Shown: piece after piece, positions 10,789-21,555 of the stretch | Layout: each line of letters starts with the position of its first letter | Numbering within the stretch: the stretch's first letter is position 1 | Assembly: GCA_002918705.1 (NCBI GenBank) | Contig: PQKR01000003.1 | Span: 459,977-523,976, forward strand | Direction: 5' to 3' | Source: Escherichia sp. ESNIH1 | Lineage (GTDB): Bacteria; Pseudomonadota; Gammaproteobacteria; Enterobacterales; Enterobacteriaceae | DNA: 64,000 nucleotides | Translations under genes and position numbers: made by a program | The notes under the pieces: model-generated | Database searches by the model: none | The model's input: the letters and a program-made list of their open reading frames with translations, nothing else | What the model was told of the DNA's origin: nothing

Positions 10789-12690
10789 ATGAAATTACAG
10801 AACTCTTTTCGCGACTATACGGCTGAGTCCGCGCTGTTTGTGCGCCGGGCAATCGTCGCCTTTACAGGGATCCTACTGCTCAGCGGCGTGCTCGTCGCAA
10901 ACCTCTACAATTTGCAGATTGTCCGTCACACCGACTACCAAACGCGCTCCAACGAAAACCGCATCAAGCTCGTGCCGATAGCCCCGACCCGCGGCATTAT
11001 CTACGATCGCAACGGTACGCCGCTGGCGCTCAACCGGACCATCTACCAGGTTGAGATGATGCCTGAGAAGGTGGATAACGTGCAGCAGACGCTGGACGCG
11101 CTGCGCGACGTGGTCGATCTCACCGATGAGGACATCGCCAACTTCAAAAAAGAGCGCGCCCGTTCACACCGCTTCACCTCTATTCCGGTGAAGTCTAACC
11201 TGACGGAAGTTCAGGTCGCGCGCTTTGCGGTTAACCAGTACCGCTTCCCGGGCGTGGAGGTGAAAGGCTACAAGCGCCGCTTCTACCCCTATGGCTCTGC
11301 CCTGACCCATGTGATTGGCTACGTATCGAAAATCAACGATAAAGACGTTGAACGCCTCGATAAAGAGGGCATCCTCGCCAACTATGCGGCAACGCACGAT
11401 ATCGGTAAGCTGGGCATTGAGCGCTACTACGAGAACGTGCTCCACGGCCAGACCGGCTATGAAGAGGTAGAGGTCAACAACCGTGGCCGGGTGATCCGCC
11501 AGCTGAAAGAGGTGCCGCCCCAGGCCGGGCATGATATCTACCTGACGCTGGATCTCAAGCTGCAAACCTATATCGAAACCCTGCTGGAGGGGAGCCGTGC
11601 GGCGGTGGTGGTCACCGATCCGCGCACGGGCGGCATTCTGGCGCTGGTCTCTATGCCAAGCTACAACCCGAACCTGTTTGTTGACGGTATTTCCAGCAAG
11701 GATTACAACGGCCTGCTGCACGATCCCAATACGCCATTGATCAACCGCGCCACCCAGGGTGTCTATCCACCGGCATCAACCGTGAAGCCCTATGTCGCGG
11801 TATCGGCCCTAAGCGCGGGAGTGATCACTCGCAACACCAGCCTGTTTGACCCCGGCTGGTGGCAGCTCCCTGGCTCTGAAAAGCGCTATCGCGACTGGAA
11901 AAAGTGGGGCCACGGTCATCTTAACGTCACCAAGTCGCTGGAGGAGTCTGCCGATACCTTCTTCTATCAGGTCGCCTACGACATGGGGATAGATCGTCTC
12001 AGCGAGTGGATGGGTAAATTTGGCTATGGCCACTACACCGGAATCGACCTCTCGGAGGAGCGCTCCGGGAACATGCCGACCCGCGAGTGGAAGCTAAAAC
12101 GCTTTAAAAAGCCGTGGTACCAGGGCGATACCATCCCGGTGGGCATCGGTCAGGGCTACTGGACAGCGACGCCGATCCAGATGAGCAAGGCGATGATGAT
12201 CCTCATTAACGATGGCGTCGTTAAAGTGCCACACCTGCTGATGAGCACGGCCGAGAATGGCCAGCAGGTGCCGTGGAAGCAGCCTGAGCAGCCGCCGGTG
12301 GGCGATATTCACTCCGGCTACTGGGAGATCGCGAAGGACGGCATGTACGGCGTGGCCAACCGTCCTAACGGCACGGCACACAAATATTTTGCTAATGCGC
12401 CCTATAAAGTCGCAGCGAAATCCGGTACGGCACAGGTGTTTGGCCTGAAGGCTAACGAAACCTATAACGCGCATAAAATTGCGGAACGCCTGCGTGACCA
12501 CAAGCTGATGACGGCGTTTGCCCCCTATGACTATCCCCAGGTGGCGGTGGCGATGATTCTGGAAAACGGCGGTGCTGGCCCGGCGGTCGGGACCATTATG
12601 CGCCAGATCCTCGACCACATTATGCTGGGCGATAATAACACCGACCTGCCCGCCGAGAATCCATCGGCAGCAGCGGCTGAGGACCAATAA
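10789..12690 (+). CDS. mrdA: Penicillin-binding protein 2 (peptidoglycan transpeptidase of the elongasome)
   Basis: This 633-residue inner-membrane transpeptidase works with RodA and MreBCD in lateral wall growth and rod shape. It has one N-terminal membrane helix (about residues 23-45), a pedestal domain with [14 protein letters not shown], and the penicillin-binding domain. The SxxK motif PPASTVKPY places the active serine near residue 330, followed by the SxN motif ESADTFFYQ and the KSGTAQ box. Length equals E. coli PBP2. mrdB starts 2 bases after the stop, so the two partners are co-translated. Confidence 0.97.
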   Translation: MKLQNSFRDYTAESALFVRRAIVAFTGILLLSGVLVANLYNLQIVRHTDYQTRSNENRIKLVPIAPTRGIIYDRNGTPLALNRTIYQVEMMPEKVDNVQQTLDALRDVVDLTDEDIANFKKERARSHRFTSIPVKSNLTEVQVARFAVNQYRFPGVEVKGYKRRFYPYGSALTHVIGYVSKINDKDVERLDKEGILANYAATHDIGKLGIERYYENVLHGQTGYEEVEVNNRGRVIRQLKEVPPQAGHDIYLTLDLKLQTYIETLLEGSRAAVVVTDPRTGGILALVSMPSYNPNLFVDGISSKDYNGLLHDPNTPLINRATQGVYPPASTVKPYVAVSALSAGVITRNTSLFDPGWWQLPGSEKRYRDWKKWGHGHLNVTKSLEESADTFFYQVAYDMGIDRLSEWMGKFGYGHYTGIDLSEERSGNMPTREWKLKRFKKPWYQGDTIPVGIGQGYWTATPIQMSKAMMILINDGVVKVPHLLMSTAENGQQVPWKQPEQPPVGDIHSGYWEIAKDGMYGVANRPNGTAHKYFANAPYKVAAKSGTAQVFGLKANETYNAHKIAERLRDHKLMTAFAPYDYPQVAVAMILENGGAGPAVGTIMRQILDHIMLGDNNTDLPAENPSAAAAEDQ

Positions 12691-12692
12691 CC

Positions 12693-13805
12693 ATGACGGA
12701 TAATCCGAACAAAAAATCGTTCTGGGATAAAATCCACATCGACCCGGCGCTGCTGCTGATCATCCTGGCGCTGCTCTTCTACAGCGCCATTGTGATCTGG
12801 AGCGCCAGCGGCCAGGATGTCGGCATGACCGAGCGTAAAATCGGCCAGATCGCTATGGGCCTGGTGGTGATGGTAGTGATGGCGCAGATCCCGCCGCGCG
12901 TCTATGAGGGATGGGCGCCCTATCTCTATATATTCTGCGTGATCCTGCTGGTGGCGGTAGACGCCTTTGGCGCGATCTCGAAAGGGGCGCAGCGCTGGCT
13001 TGATCTGGGTATTGTGCGTTTCCAGCCCTCGGAGATTGCGAAAATCGCCGTCCCGCTTATGGTGGCGCGCTTTATCAACCGCGACGTCTGTCCGCCTTCG
13101 CTGAAAAACACCGGCATTGCGCTGGTGCTGATCTTCATGCCCACCCTGCTGGTGGCTGCCCAGCCGGACCTCGGAACCTCGATTCTGATCGCCCTTTCAG
13201 GGCTGTTTGTGCTCTTCCTGTCGGGCCTGAGCTGGCGGCTGATTGGTATTGCCGTCCTGCTGGTAGCGGCCTTTATCCCGATCCTCTGGTTCTTCCTGAT
13301 GCACGACTATCAGCGTCAGCGGGTCATGATGCTCCTCGATCCGGAAACCGATCCACTGGGAGCAGGCTATCATATTATTCAGTCTAAAATTGCGATTGGC
13401 TCCGGCGGCCTGCGCGGCAAAGGGTGGCTGCACGGTACCCAGTCGCAGCTTGAGTTCCTCCCCGAGCGCCATACCGACTTTATCTTTGCCGTACTGGCGG
13501 AAGAGCTGGGTTTGATAGGTATTCTTATCTTACTGGCGCTCTACCTGCTGCTGATTATGCGCGGCCTGTGGATTGCGGCCCATGCGCAAACCACCTTTGG
13601 CCGCGTGATGGCCGGTGGCTTAATGCTGATTTTATTCGTTTATGTGTTTGTTAATATTGGTATGGTGAGCGGTATTTTACCGGTGGTAGGTGTACCTCTA
13701 CCGTTGGTAAGCTACGGTGGCTCCGCCCTGATTGTGCTTATGGCCGGGTTTGGTATCGTGATGTCGATCCATACCCACAGAAAAATGTTGTCGAAAAGCG
13801 TATAA
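12693..13805 (+). CDS. mrdB: SEDS peptidoglycan glycosyltransferase RodA
   Basis: RodA is a polytopic inner-membrane enzyme (370 residues, about ten helices) that polymerises lipid II and partners PBP2. SEDS hallmarks are visible: [28 protein letters not shown], the region [33 protein letters not shown] and the C-terminal [11 protein letters not shown]. It follows mrdA by 2 bases and precedes rlpA by 10. Confidence 0.97.
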   Translation: MTDNPNKKSFWDKIHIDPALLLIILALLFYSAIVIWSASGQDVGMTERKIGQIAMGLVVMVVMAQIPPRVYEGWAPYLYIFCVILLVAVDAFGAISKGAQRWLDLGIVRFQPSEIAKIAVPLMVARFINRDVCPPSLKNTGIALVLIFMPTLLVAAQPDLGTSILIALSGLFVLFLSGLSWRLIGIAVLLVAAFIPILWFFLMHDYQRQRVMMLLDPETDPLGAGYHIIQSKIAIGSGGLRGKGWLHGTQSQLEFLPERHTDFIFAVLAEELGLIGILILLALYLLLIMRGLWIAAHAQTTFGRVMAGGLMLILFVYVFVNIGMVSGILPVVGVPLPLVSYGGSALIVLMAGFGIVMSIHTHRKMLSKSV

Positions 13806-13815
13806 GAGGTCCGCA

Positions 13816-14979
13816 ATGCGAAAGCTTTGCCTTGCAGTTTGCGTAGCAGCAGGATTACTGACAGCGTGTTCAAGTAACGATGAGAGCCAGCAACCCCCAG
13901 CCGCTGCGCCGCAGCCTGCGGTCTGTAACGGCCCGACGGTTGAGATCGGCGGGGCCGAGCCGCGTTACGAGCCGCTGAACCCCTCGGTGAACCAGGACTA
14001 CGAGCGCGATGGAAAATCCTACAAGATTGTGCAGGATACCTCACGCTTTACCCAGGCCGGTCTTGCCGCAATCTATGATGCGGAGCCAGGCAGCAACCTG
14101 ACCGCCTCCGGCGAAACGTTCGATCCGATGCAGCTGACGGCGGCGCATCCGACGCTGCCGATCCCTAGCTATGCGCGTATTACCAACCTCTCTAACGGCC
14201 GGATGGTGGTGGTACGGATCAACGATCGTGGTCCCTACGGCAACGATCGCGTGATCTCCCTCTCCCGCGCCGCTGCTGACAGGCTGAACACCTCCAATAA
14301 TACCAAGGTGCGTATCGATCCGATCATAGTCTCCCAGGACGGCTCCTTCTCTGGACCTGGCACGGTCTGTACTACTATTGCCCAGCAGACCTACGCCCTG
14401 CCCGCTCGTCCCGATCTGAGCGGCGGCATGGGCAGCGCCTCTTCTGCACCGCAGCCTGCCCAGCCAGCGGCAGATGTTCGCCCTATCAGCAATGATACGC
14501 TGCAAAGCGACGGTGCCACCGGTGCGCCGGTTGGCGGCAGTGGCTTCCTCGGCGCACCGACGACGCTGGCTTCCGGCGTGCTGGAGGTCAATGAACCGCC
14601 CGCACAGCCGCAACCCGCCGCAACTGCTGCCGCACCGGTCGTTGCAGCACCTGCTGTCGCGGCGCCGGTCACCGCGCCTGGCTCCGTACAGGGCAGCGTC
14701 CCTGCCGCGGCGCCTGCGCCTGCCGCTGCGGCCCCTGCGCCTGCTGCCACCGCCGGTGGCTATGTCGTGCAGGTGGGTGCCGTGAGCGATAAAGCGCGCG
14801 CCGAGCAGTATCAACAGCGTCTGGTCCAGCAGTTCGATGTGCCGGGCCGGGTAACGCAGAACGGTGCGGTCTGGCGTATCCAGCTCGGCCCGTTCAGCAG
14901 CAAAGCCGATGCCAGCGCGCTCCAGCAGCGTTTGCAGAGCGAAGCGCAGCTGCAATCCTTTATTACCAGCGCGCAATAA
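13816..14979 (+). CDS. rlpA: Septal-ring lipoprotein RlpA, SPOR-domain lytic transglycosylase family
   Basis: Outer-membrane lipoprotein of 387 residues, longer than the 362 of E. coli. The signal peptide ends in LLTACS, with Cys18 lipidated. A double-psi beta-barrel domain follows (about residues 72-170, including YARITNLSNGRMVVVRINDRG split across strands). After it come a long Ala/Pro-rich linker (about 190-310) and a C-terminal SPOR domain (from GGYVVQVGAVSDKA) that binds denuded septal glycan. The linker accounts for the extra length. In E. coli the protein has little catalytic activity, while the Pseudomonas homologue is a lytic transglycosylase; activity here is unknown. Confidence 0.95.
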   Translation: MRKLCLAVCVAAGLLTACSSNDESQQPPAAAPQPAVCNGPTVEIGGAEPRYEPLNPSVNQDYERDGKSYKIVQDTSRFTQAGLAAIYDAEPGSNLTASGETFDPMQLTAAHPTLPIPSYARITNLSNGRMVVVRINDRGPYGNDRVISLSRAAADRLNTSNNTKVRIDPIIVSQDGSFSGPGTVCTTIAQQTYALPARPDLSGGMGSASSAPQPAQPAADVRPISNDTLQSDGATGAPVGGSGFLGAPTTLASGVLEVNEPPAQPQPAATAAAPVVAAPAVAAPVTAPGSVQGSVPAAAPAPAAAAPAPAATAGGYVVQVGAVSDKARAEQYQQRLVQQFDVPGRVTQNGAVWRIQLGPFSSKADASALQQRLQSEAQLQSFITSAQ

Positions 14980-15121
14980 GCACCCTATGCGGCGTCTGAC
15001 TTTGTCAACTTGTGTCAATTTCAGTCACAAAGTCATGCGGAAAGTCAGATGCCTGCCGGTATAGCTTTTGCTATAGTAAGGCACTTTTTTTAATTTCATC
15101 ACGGATGTCGTTGTTCTGACC

Positions 15122-16333
15122 ATGAAGACCACCTTTTCCGTTCGTTTCGTGAAGCGCCTCGCGCTCACCACCGCGCTGGCCGCCGCCACGCTCACCGCTG
15201 CCCATGCAGATGATCTGAACATCAAAACCATGATCCCGGGCGTTCCGCAAATTGACGCAGAGTCGTATATCCTGATCGACTACAACTCTGGCAAAGTGCT
15301 GGCGGAACAGAACGCCGATGCGCGCCGCGATCCGGCAAGCCTGACCAAAATGATGACCAGCTACGTCATCGGCCAGGCGATGAAGGCGGGTAAATTCAAA
15401 GAGACGGACCTGGTCACCATCGGTAATGACGCCTGGGCTACAGGCAACCCGGTCTTTAAAGGCTCGTCGCTGATGTTCCTGAAGCCTGGCATGCAGGTGC
15501 CGGTCTCCCAGCTGATCCGTGGTATCAACCTGCAATCCGGCAACGATGCCTGCGTGGCGATGGCTGACTACGTCGCCGGTAGCCAGGACGCCTTTGTGGG
15601 TCTGATGAACAGCTATGTGAACGCCCTGGGGCTGAAAAACACCCACTTCCAGACCGTGCACGGTCTTGACGCCGAGGGCCAGTTCAGCTCCGCGCGCGAT
15701 ATGGCGCTGATTGGCCAGGCGCTGATCCGCGACGTGCCGAACGAGTACACCATCTACAAAGAGAAAGAGTTCACCTTTAACGGGATTCGCCAGACCAACC
15801 GCAACGGCCTGCTGTGGGACAACAGCCTGAACGTTGACGGTATCAAAACCGGTCATACGGACAAGGCAGGCTATAACCTGGTGGCGTCGGCAACCGAAGG
15901 CCAGATGCGCCTGATCTCCGCCGTGATGGGCGGCCACACCTTTAAAGGCCGTGAAACCGAAAGTAAAAAACTGCTGACCTGGGGCTTCCGTTTCTTTGAA
16001 ACCGTTAACCCCATCAAAGCCGGCAAAGAGTTTGCTTCTGAGCCAGCCTGGTTTGGCGACAGCGATCGCGCCTCGCTGGGCGTAGACAAAGATGTCTACC
16101 TGACCATTCCGCGCGGCCGCATGAAGGATCTGAAAGCCAGCTACGTGCTGAACAGCAGTGAGCTGCACGCGCCGCTGGCGAAAAATCAGGTTGTGGGCAC
16201 CATCAACTTCCAGCTTGATGGCAAAACCATTGAGCAGCGTCCGCTGGTGGTTCTTCAGGAGATCCCGGAAGGGAATTTCTTCGGCAAAATCATCGATTAT
16301 ATCAAGCTGATGTTCCACCACTGGTTTGGTTAA
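15122..16333 (+). CDS. dacA: D-alanyl-D-alanine carboxypeptidase PBP5 (DacA)
   Basis: Penicillin-binding protein 5 trims the terminal D-Ala from peptidoglycan pentapeptides at the periplasmic face of the inner membrane. The 403-residue length equals E. coli. The signal peptide ends at AHA-DD (about residue 29), and the catalytic SLTK is at Ser73/Lys76. The SGN motif is in [15 protein letters not shown] and the KTG motif in [13 protein letters not shown]. The amphipathic membrane-anchoring helix is the last 18 residues ([18 protein letters not shown]). It stands alone, with 142 bases upstream and a hairpin at 16389-16418 after it. Confidence 0.98.
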   Translation: MKTTFSVRFVKRLALTTALAAATLTAAHADDLNIKTMIPGVPQIDAESYILIDYNSGKVLAEQNADARRDPASLTKMMTSYVIGQAMKAGKFKETDLVTIGNDAWATGNPVFKGSSLMFLKPGMQVPVSQLIRGINLQSGNDACVAMADYVAGSQDAFVGLMNSYVNALGLKNTHFQTVHGLDAEGQFSSARDMALIGQALIRDVPNEYTIYKEKEFTFNGIRQTNRNGLLWDNSLNVDGIKTGHTDKAGYNLVASATEGQMRLISAVMGGHTFKGRETESKKLLTWGFRFFETVNPIKAGKEFASEPAWFGDSDRASLGVDKDVYLTIPRGRMKDLKASYVLNSSELHAPLAKNQVVGTINFQLDGKTIEQRPLVVLQEIPEGNFFGKIIDYIKLMFHHWFG

Positions 16334-16388
16334 AAAATAGACGCTTGAAAGTGTGATTTCCATCCCCATATACTATGCATCGTTGACA

Positions 16389-16418
16389 CTCCCGCCCTCT
16401 GGCGGGAGTTGTTCTTTT
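16389..16418 (+). terminator. Rho-independent terminator between dacA and ybeD
   Basis: CTCCCGCC (16389-16396), loop CTCT, GGCGGGAG (16401-16408), then TTGTTCTTTT. It lies 55 bases after dacA and only 17 bases before the ybeD ATG, so it could also act as an attenuator for ybeD. Confidence 0.88.
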
Positions 16419-16435
16419 ATTACGCCGGAGCTGAC

Positions 16436-16699
16436 ATGAAAACCAAACTTAACGAACTGCTTGAATTCCCGACCCCCTTTACCTACAAAGTGATGGGTCT
16501 GGCGAAACCTGAGCTGGTTGATCAGGTGGTGGAAGTGGTACAGCGCCATGCGCCAGGTGATTACTCTCCCCAGGTAAAACCGAGCAGCAAAGGCAACTAC
16601 CACTCGGTCTCTATCACCATTACCGCTACGCACATTGAGCAGGTAGAAACGCTGTACGAAGAACTTGGCAATATCGAAATCGTTCGTATGGTTCTGTAA
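16436..16699 (+). CDS. ybeD: YbeD, DUF493 small regulatory-fold protein
   Basis: This is an 87-residue cytoplasmic protein of unknown function, the same length as E. coli YbeD. It has the ACT-like ferredoxin fold typical of the UPF0250 family ([21 protein letters not shown]). The start at 16436 follows CGGAG and matches the family N terminus; a nine-codon upstream extension would run into the terminator stem. It sits between dacA and lipB, an order conserved across enterics, and a link to lipoate metabolism has been suggested only from this context. Confidence 0.94.
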   Translation: MKTKLNELLEFPTPFTYKVMGLAKPELVDQVVEVVQRHAPGDYSPQVKPSSKGNYHSVSITITATHIEQVETLYEELGNIEIVRMVL

Positions 16700-16801
16700 T
16701 CCCCTGCTGTGAGCCGCTGACGTGTTGCCCGGCACTGGTCGGGTAACATCCTCCCTGTGGTATACTCTCCCCACCTTTTGTTCTCCCCCGGAGATGCTGT
16801 T

Positions 16802-17443
16802 TTGCTTCAGGATACGATCCTTATCCGCCATCTGGGCTTACAACCTTACGCGCCTGTTTCCGAGGCGATGCACACCTTTACCGATAACCGTGATGCCGCT
16901 ACCCCCGATGAGGTGTGGCTGGTCGAGCACGAGCCGGTGTTTACCCAGGGGCAAGCGGGTAAAGCGGAGCATCTGCTGATGCCTGGCGATATTCCCGTTA
17001 TTCAGAGCGATCGCGGTGGTCAGGTGACCTATCATGGTCCCGGCCAGCAGGTCATGTATGTGCTGCTGGATCTTAAACGCCGCAAGCTGGGCGTGCGCGA
17101 GCTGGTAACGGTACTTGAGCAGACCGTCGTCAACACGCTGGCGGAACTGGATATTGATGCGCATCCGCGTGCGGATGCACCCGGCGTGTATGTCGGTGAG
17201 AAGAAGATTTGCTCGCTTGGTCTGCGGATCCGCAAAGGCTGTTCGTTTCATGGGCTGGCGCTGAATATCGCTATGGATCTTGCGCCGTTCCGCCGGATTA
17301 ATCCCTGCGGCTATGCAGGAATGGAGATGGCTCAGGTTAGCGAGTGGATTGACACTGCGACCACCGCCTCGCTCGCGCCCAGACTTATCGCAAACTTACT
17401 TAAACTGTTAAATAATCCGCCTCATCAATATATTAGCGAATAA
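16802..17443 (+). CDS. lipB: Octanoyl-[ACP]:protein N-octanoyltransferase LipB
   Basis: LipB moves octanoate from acyl carrier protein to lipoyl domains of pyruvate and 2-oxoglutarate dehydrogenase, the first step of endogenous lipoate synthesis. The start is a TTG at 16802 ([12 protein letters not shown]), as in E. coli, with CCGGAG nine bases upstream, giving 213 residues. Family motifs include [13 protein letters not shown] (about residues 70-82), catalytic Lys in GEKKICSLG, and catalytic Cys in [12 protein letters not shown]. Its partner LipA is encoded 1.5 kb downstream beyond ybeF. Confidence 0.95.
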   Translation: MLQDTILIRHLGLQPYAPVSEAMHTFTDNRDAATPDEVWLVEHEPVFTQGQAGKAEHLLMPGDIPVIQSDRGGQVTYHGPGQQVMYVLLDLKRRKLGVRELVTVLEQTVVNTLAELDIDAHPRADAPGVYVGEKKICSLGLRIRKGCSFHGLALNIAMDLAPFRRINPCGYAGMEMAQVSEWIDTATTASLAPRLIANLLKLLNNPPHQYISE

Positions 17444-17455
17444 TATATCCTATAT

Positions 17456-17479
17456 CCGTCGATAAAATTTTATCGACGG
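17456..17479. repeat. 24-base perfect palindrome between lipB and ybeF
   Basis: CCGTCGATAAAA is followed directly by its exact reverse complement TTTTATCGACGG, 12 bases after the lipB stop. It could fold as a lipB terminator hairpin, although only a short weak T tract follows, or it could be a protein-binding site. The remaining 17480-17738 is AT-rich and presumably holds the ybeF promoter. Confidence 0.8.
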
Positions 17480-17738
17480 TCTTAAAATCTCATTGACCCC
17501 CTTCCTAAAAAGACCGATCCTGTCATTCATGCCCCTGTTACTAAAGGGTAATTTAGGTTACACCGGGCGAGCCAGGCCGGTAGTACGCTTTTTTGCAGGC
17601 GATAAAACACCCTGCATTATTATTAAATTGTTGAAATACAATGGAATGCGCGTATCCGCTCAGTATGTGGGTACATTAATGACACAAGAATATAATTTCA
17701 ACTATCATTCATAATGTGAATGAATATGGAGTTTGAGC

Positions 17739-18701
17739 GTGGATGATAACGGTCCGTCGGACAAACGAATAACCGAGCGTCGCGAAGAGGATAGACCCCA
17801 AATCTTCCGTACGCTGCGCAATATCGATCTCAATTTATTGACGATCTTTGAAGCTGTATATGTTCATAAAGGTATTGTTAACGCGGCGAAGGTGCTGAAC
17901 CTGACGCCATCAGCGATTAGCCAGTCTATTCAGAAACTACGCGCCATCTTTCCCGATCCACTGTTTATCCGTAAGGGTCAGGGGGTCACGCCTACGGCGT
18001 ATGCTACTCATTTACATGAGTATGTGAGCCTCGGGCTGGAGTCGATTCTCGGCGCGCTGGATCTCACCGGCAGCTATGATAAGCAGCGAACCATCACCAT
18101 CGGGACACCCCCCTCGCTAGGCACCCTGCTGATCCCGCCGATCTACAAGGCCATAAAAGCGGCGCATCCGCATCTGTTGATCCGCAATATTCCTATTCTG
18201 GATGCGGAGAATCAGCTGGGCCAGTTCCAGACTGACCTGATCATCGATACGCATGTCACCGGCACCCGAACGCTTAACCATCACGTTCTCTATCACGATA
18301 AGCTGATACTGATCTGTCGTAAGGATCACCCCTGCCTGGCGCAGCCGCTGACGGTAGAGACGCTGGGTCAATATGAACACACGCTGCTCATGCTAGAGGG
18401 ACAAAGTATGGGTACGATGCGGCAGAAGGTACGGGAGCTGTTCCCGGAGCAGCCGGTGAGCTTTAGCAGCTACAATATGTTTACAATTGCGGCACTCATT
18501 AGCCACAGCGATATGCTGGGCCTGATGCCGTCACGCCTGTTCACCTTCTTTAACTCTTGTTGGCCTTTGACGGAAATCGATTTCCCACCGTTGCACAACG
18601 CCACGGTAGAGGTTTCCCTCTATTACAACAAGTTAAGCCTGCGCGATCCGGTGCTGGAGAACGTCATTAGCGTGATTCGAAATGCCTTTGAGAAGGAATA
18701 G
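17739..18701 (+). CDS. ybeF: LysR-type regulator YbeF (LeuO-like subgroup)
   Basis: Cytoplasmic DNA-binding regulator of about 320 residues. A winged helix-turn-helix opens with LRNIDLNLLTIFEAVYVHKGIVNAAK and SAISQSIQKLR (about residues 28-75), and a periplasmic-binding-like effector domain occupies the rest. GTG at 17739 is preferred over TTG at 17733 because GGAG (17728-17731) is 7 bases upstream. It resembles E. coli YbeF in the DNA-binding half and diverges more in the effector half. Its ligand and targets are unknown. Confidence 0.92.
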   Translation: MDDNGPSDKRITERREEDRPQIFRTLRNIDLNLLTIFEAVYVHKGIVNAAKVLNLTPSAISQSIQKLRAIFPDPLFIRKGQGVTPTAYATHLHEYVSLGLESILGALDLTGSYDKQRTITIGTPPSLGTLLIPPIYKAIKAAHPHLLIRNIPILDAENQLGQFQTDLIIDTHVTGTRTLNHHVLYHDKLILICRKDHPCLAQPLTVETLGQYEHTLLMLEGQSMGTMRQKVRELFPEQPVSFSSYNMFTIAALISHSDMLGLMPSRLFTFFNSCWPLTEIDFPPLHNATVEVSLYYNKLSLRDPVLENVISVIRNAFEKE

Positions 18702-18902
18702 CCGCCAGGGCTGATGCCCGACGATCGCTGGACATAGGGCACAAAACAACAACTATTTTACAATTTGCCGGGCCGGCAGGCTGCTTTATCGCCTCTATAG
18801 ATGATATACTGCCGCCCAGCTAATTCAAAAATAGTTGAGAAATACAACATTCCCTTGAATTGAAATGCTCCCTTCGTTATTCGCAACTGGAACACGCACG
18901 CT

Positions 18903-19868
18903 ATGAGTAAACCCATTGTGATGGAACGCGGTGTTAAATACCGCGATGCCGATAAAATGGCCCTTATCCCGGTTAAAAACGTGGTAACAGAGCGTGAAGC
19001 CCTGTTAAGAAAACCGGAGTGGATGAAGATCAAACTGCCGGCAGACTCCTCCCGCATCCAGGGTATTAAAGCGGCCATGCGCAAAAACGGCCTGCATTCC
19101 GTCTGTGAAGAGGCGTCCTGCCCTAACCTGGCGGAGTGTTTCAATCACGGTACGGCGACCTTCATGATCCTGGGTGCCATCTGTACCCGCCGCTGCCCGT
19201 TCTGCGACGTTGCCCACGGCCGCCCGGTCGCCCCTGATGCCAATGAGCCGCTGAAGCTGGCGCAAACTATTGCCGACATGGCGCTGCGCTATGTGGTGAT
19301 CACCTCCGTTGACCGCGACGATCTGCGTGACGGCGGCGCTCAGCACTTTGCCGACTGCATCACCGCTATCCGCGAGAAGAGCCCGAGCATCCGCATTGAG
19401 ACCCTGGTTCCTGACTTCCGTGGTCGTATGGATCGCGCGCTGGATATCCTCTCCGCTACGCCGCCGGACGTCTTTAACCACAACCTCGAGAACGTTCCAC
19501 GTATCTACCGCAAGGTGCGTCCAGGTGCGGACTACAACTGGTCCCTGAAGCTGCTGGAGCGTTTTAAAGAGGCGCATCCGGATATCCCGACCAAATCGGG
19601 CCTGATGGTTGGCCTGGGCGAGACCAACGAAGAGATCGTTGAGGTGATGCGTGACCTGCGCCGCCACGGCGTAACCATGCTGACGCTCGGCCAGTATCTG
19701 CAGCCAAGCCGTCACCACCTGCCGGTACAGCGTTACGTCAGTCCAGAAGAGTTTGACGAGATGAAAGCCGAGGCGCTGGCGATGGGCTTCACCCACGCGG
19801 CCTGTGGCCCGTTTGTTCGCTCCTCTTACCATGCCGACCTGCAGGCAAAAGGGATCGAAGTAAAATAG
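18903..19868 (+). CDS. lipA: Lipoyl synthase LipA
   Basis: Radical SAM enzyme of 321 residues that inserts two sulfurs into octanoyl groups on lipoyl domains. The auxiliary cluster ligands are in [12 protein letters not shown] (CX4CX5C) and the radical SAM cluster in CTRRCPFC (CX3CX2C). The C-terminal RSSYHADL provides the serine ligand. The auxiliary cluster is the sacrificial sulfur source. A 201-base gap precedes it (18702-18902) with its own promoter. A bidirectional terminator separates it from tatE. Confidence 0.98.
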   Translation: MSKPIVMERGVKYRDADKMALIPVKNVVTEREALLRKPEWMKIKLPADSSRIQGIKAAMRKNGLHSVCEEASCPNLAECFNHGTATFMILGAICTRRCPFCDVAHGRPVAPDANEPLKLAQTIADMALRYVVITSVDRDDLRDGGAQHFADCITAIREKSPSIRIETLVPDFRGRMDRALDILSATPPDVFNHNLENVPRIYRKVRPGADYNWSLKLLERFKEAHPDIPTKSGLMVGLGETNEEIVEVMRDLRRHGVTMLTLGQYLQPSRHHLPVQRYVSPEEFDEMKAEALAMGFTHAACGPFVRSSYHADLQAKGIEVK

Positions 19869-19897
19869 TTCTGCAATAACTACTTACACTATTGTGA

Positions 19898-19929
19898 TAA
19901 AAAAACCGGCCTGTGCGCCGGTTTTTTTT
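19898..19929. terminator. Bidirectional terminator between lipA and tatE
   Basis: The A-rich left flank, ACCGGC, loop, GCCGGT and eight T residues give a symmetric hairpin that can stop transcription from lipA on the plus strand and from tatE on the minus strand. Confidence 0.92.
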
Positions 19930-19953
19930 ATCGCAAGCCATCCGGCATTGCCA

Positions 19954-20157
19954 TTACTCTTTGTGAGAGAGCTTCTCTGCCGGGATGTCACCGTCGACGC
20001 TCTTTTTCGCGCTGGTGTCATCGTCGTTCATCGCTTTCTTAAAGCCTTTAATGGCTGCGCCAAGATCACCGCCGAGGGTACGCAATTTCTTCGTCCCAAA
20101 CAGCAAAACAACCAGTGCGGCAACTACCAGCAGCTTAGTAATACTAATCTCACCCAT
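19954..20157 (-). CDS. tatE: Twin-arginine translocase subunit TatE
   Basis: TatE is a 67-residue TatA paralogue that joins the Tat protein-export complex. One N-terminal membrane helix ([18 protein letters not shown]) is followed by the amphipathic helix [21 protein letters not shown] and an acidic tail. The start at 20157 (MGEISITK) has AGAAGG upstream and gives the E. coli length. A longer frame reaches 20247 but adds no family sequence. It is downstream of ybeM on the same strand. Confidence 0.96.
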   Translation of the reverse strand: MGEISITKLLVVAALVVLLFGTKKLRTLGGDLGAAIKGFKKAMNDDDTSAKKSVDGDIPAEKLSHKE

Positions 20158-20285
20158 AAATACCTTCTTTACTGAAAACAGGCTGCGAAATGCGCCGTTG
20201 AAACCTGACTCTATTAACGGACATTCGGCGCGCGCACACAATAGCAATCTGTAACAAGGTGAATCAAGTGTTGTTTAAAAAAACA

Positions 20286-21074
20286 TCACAATAATTGTGG
20301 AGGCGCAAAGCGACGGTGGCGCAGTATCGGCAGCTTCTCTCGCGTCTCCTGCACCCGCGCAGCGCTCACTTCGGCATAGATCAGCTGCGGCTCCTGGGCC
20401 GCTGCTGCGACGGTCACGCCTTGCGGATCGACGATGCGGCTCTGGCCAATGTTTTTATTACCGCACTCGCCAGCGGCCACCAGATAGCAGGTGGTGTCCA
20501 GCGTCCGCGCCGCCAGCAGCGTCGCCCAGTGATGCTCTTTTAGCGGCCCGCGCACCCACGCAGCGGGCAGCACCAGGAGATCGGCCCCCTGCAGGGCCAG
20601 ACTCAGCGCCAGCTCAGGAAAGCGCAGATCGTAACAGGTCATCAGCCCAATCTTCATGCCTGCCACCTCAATCAGCGGAGGGATGACGCTGCCCGCATCT
20701 ACCCGGCTCGACTCGAGAATGCTGAAAGCATCGTAGAGATGCAGCTTGGCGTAGCGGGCAACGATCTGCCCTGCCCGCAGTACGACCAGGGTATTGACCG
20801 CCCTGCCCTGAGTGGAGGGCACGTGAATGGTCAACACCGTGGTCATCGCGTTCTTCCGGCTCTCTGCCCGCAGCTGCGTCAGAAAGCCGCCGTCCAACGG
20901 CTGTGCCGAGGCTACCGACAGACCCGGATCGCTGTCGCTACGGGCCAGCAGCGCCTCGGGTAATACCAGCAGCGCGGCCCCCTGCTTTGCCGCCTGCGCC
21001 ATCAGGGCGACGCAGATCCGGGCATTGCTCTCCCACTCCGCCGTCACGACAAACTGTCCCGCTGCCACAATCAT
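20286..21074 (-). CDS. ybeM: Deaminated glutathione amidase YbeM (Nit1-type nitrilase family)
   Basis: Carbon-nitrogen hydrolase of 262 residues. The catalytic triad is visible as Glu40 (VLPEALL), Lys110 (YAKLHLYD) and Cys147 (TCYDLRFPE). Members of this branch hydrolyse deaminated glutathione, a transaminase side product, to 2-oxoglutarate and Cys-Gly, a metabolite-repair role. The reading frame is intact here, whereas the E. coli K-12 copy is interrupted. It is divergent from crcB and 128 bases upstream of tatE. Confidence 0.92.
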   Translation of the reverse strand: MIVAAGQFVVTAEWESNARICVALMAQAAKQGAALLVLPEALLARSDSDPGLSVASAQPLDGGFLTQLRAESRKNAMTTVLTIHVPSTQGRAVNTLVVLRAGQIVARYAKLHLYDAFSILESSRVDAGSVIPPLIEVAGMKIGLMTCYDLRFPELALSLALQGADLLVLPAAWVRGPLKEHHWATLLAARTLDTTCYLVAAGECGNKNIGQSRIVDPQGVTVAAAAQEPQLIYAEVSAARVQETREKLPILRHRRFAPPQLL

Positions 21075-21140
21075 CTTCTCGCCCCTCTGTCCGTTGCGTT
21101 AAACTTAGCGACCTGATACATCAAATAGCAGGAATTGACG

Positions 21141-21524
21141 GTGATACAACTGTTTTTTGCGGTTTTTATCGGCGGCGGGACCGGCAGCGTGCTGCGCTGG
21201 TTTCTCGGTATGAAGCTCAATCCGTTACATCATGCGATCCCTATCGGCACGCTAACGGCTAACCTGGCCGGGGCGTTTATTATCGGGATGGGGCTGGCGT
21301 GGTTTAACCGGATGACGCATATCGATCCACTCTGGAAGCTGCTTATCACTACCGGCTTTTGCGGCGGCCTGACAACCTTCTCAACGTTTTCCGCTGAGGT
21401 CGTATTTCTCCTGCAGGACGGCCGTACGGGCTGGGCATTGCTGAACGTCGCGGTGAACCTGCTGGGTTCGTTTGCCATGACGGCGCTGGCCTTCTGGATC
21501 GTCTCTGCCACACACGCGCAGTGA
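21141..21524 (+). CDS. crcB: Fluoride ion channel CrcB/Fluc
   Basis: This is a 127-residue, four-helix membrane protein that works as an antiparallel dimer exporting fluoride. Family hallmarks are [10 protein letters not shown] at the N terminus and [15 protein letters not shown] (about residues 70-84), with the Phe box and central Na site. GTG at 21141 is chosen because CAGGAA is 6 bases upstream and it gives the E. coli length; a TTG at 21135 is the alternative. No fluoride riboswitch was recognised in the short upstream gap. Confidence 0.95.
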   Translation: MIQLFFAVFIGGGTGSVLRWFLGMKLNPLHHAIPIGTLTANLAGAFIIGMGLAWFNRMTHIDPLWKLLITTGFCGGLTTFSTFSAEVVFLLQDGRTGWALLNVAVNLLGSFAMTALAFWIVSATHAQ

Positions 21525-21555
21525 TGGCAAATACGTCGGGTGGCGCTGCGCTTAC

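Noticed and set aside
17493..17714. Possible 73-residue gene upstream of ybeF
   Set aside because: No family resemblance or Shine-Dalgarno; the region is AT-rich intergenic DNA carrying the palindrome and promoter.
21075..21140. Fluoride riboswitch before crcB
   Set aside because: The gap is only 66 bases, and I could not find the pseudoknot or conserved GGxGAT segment.
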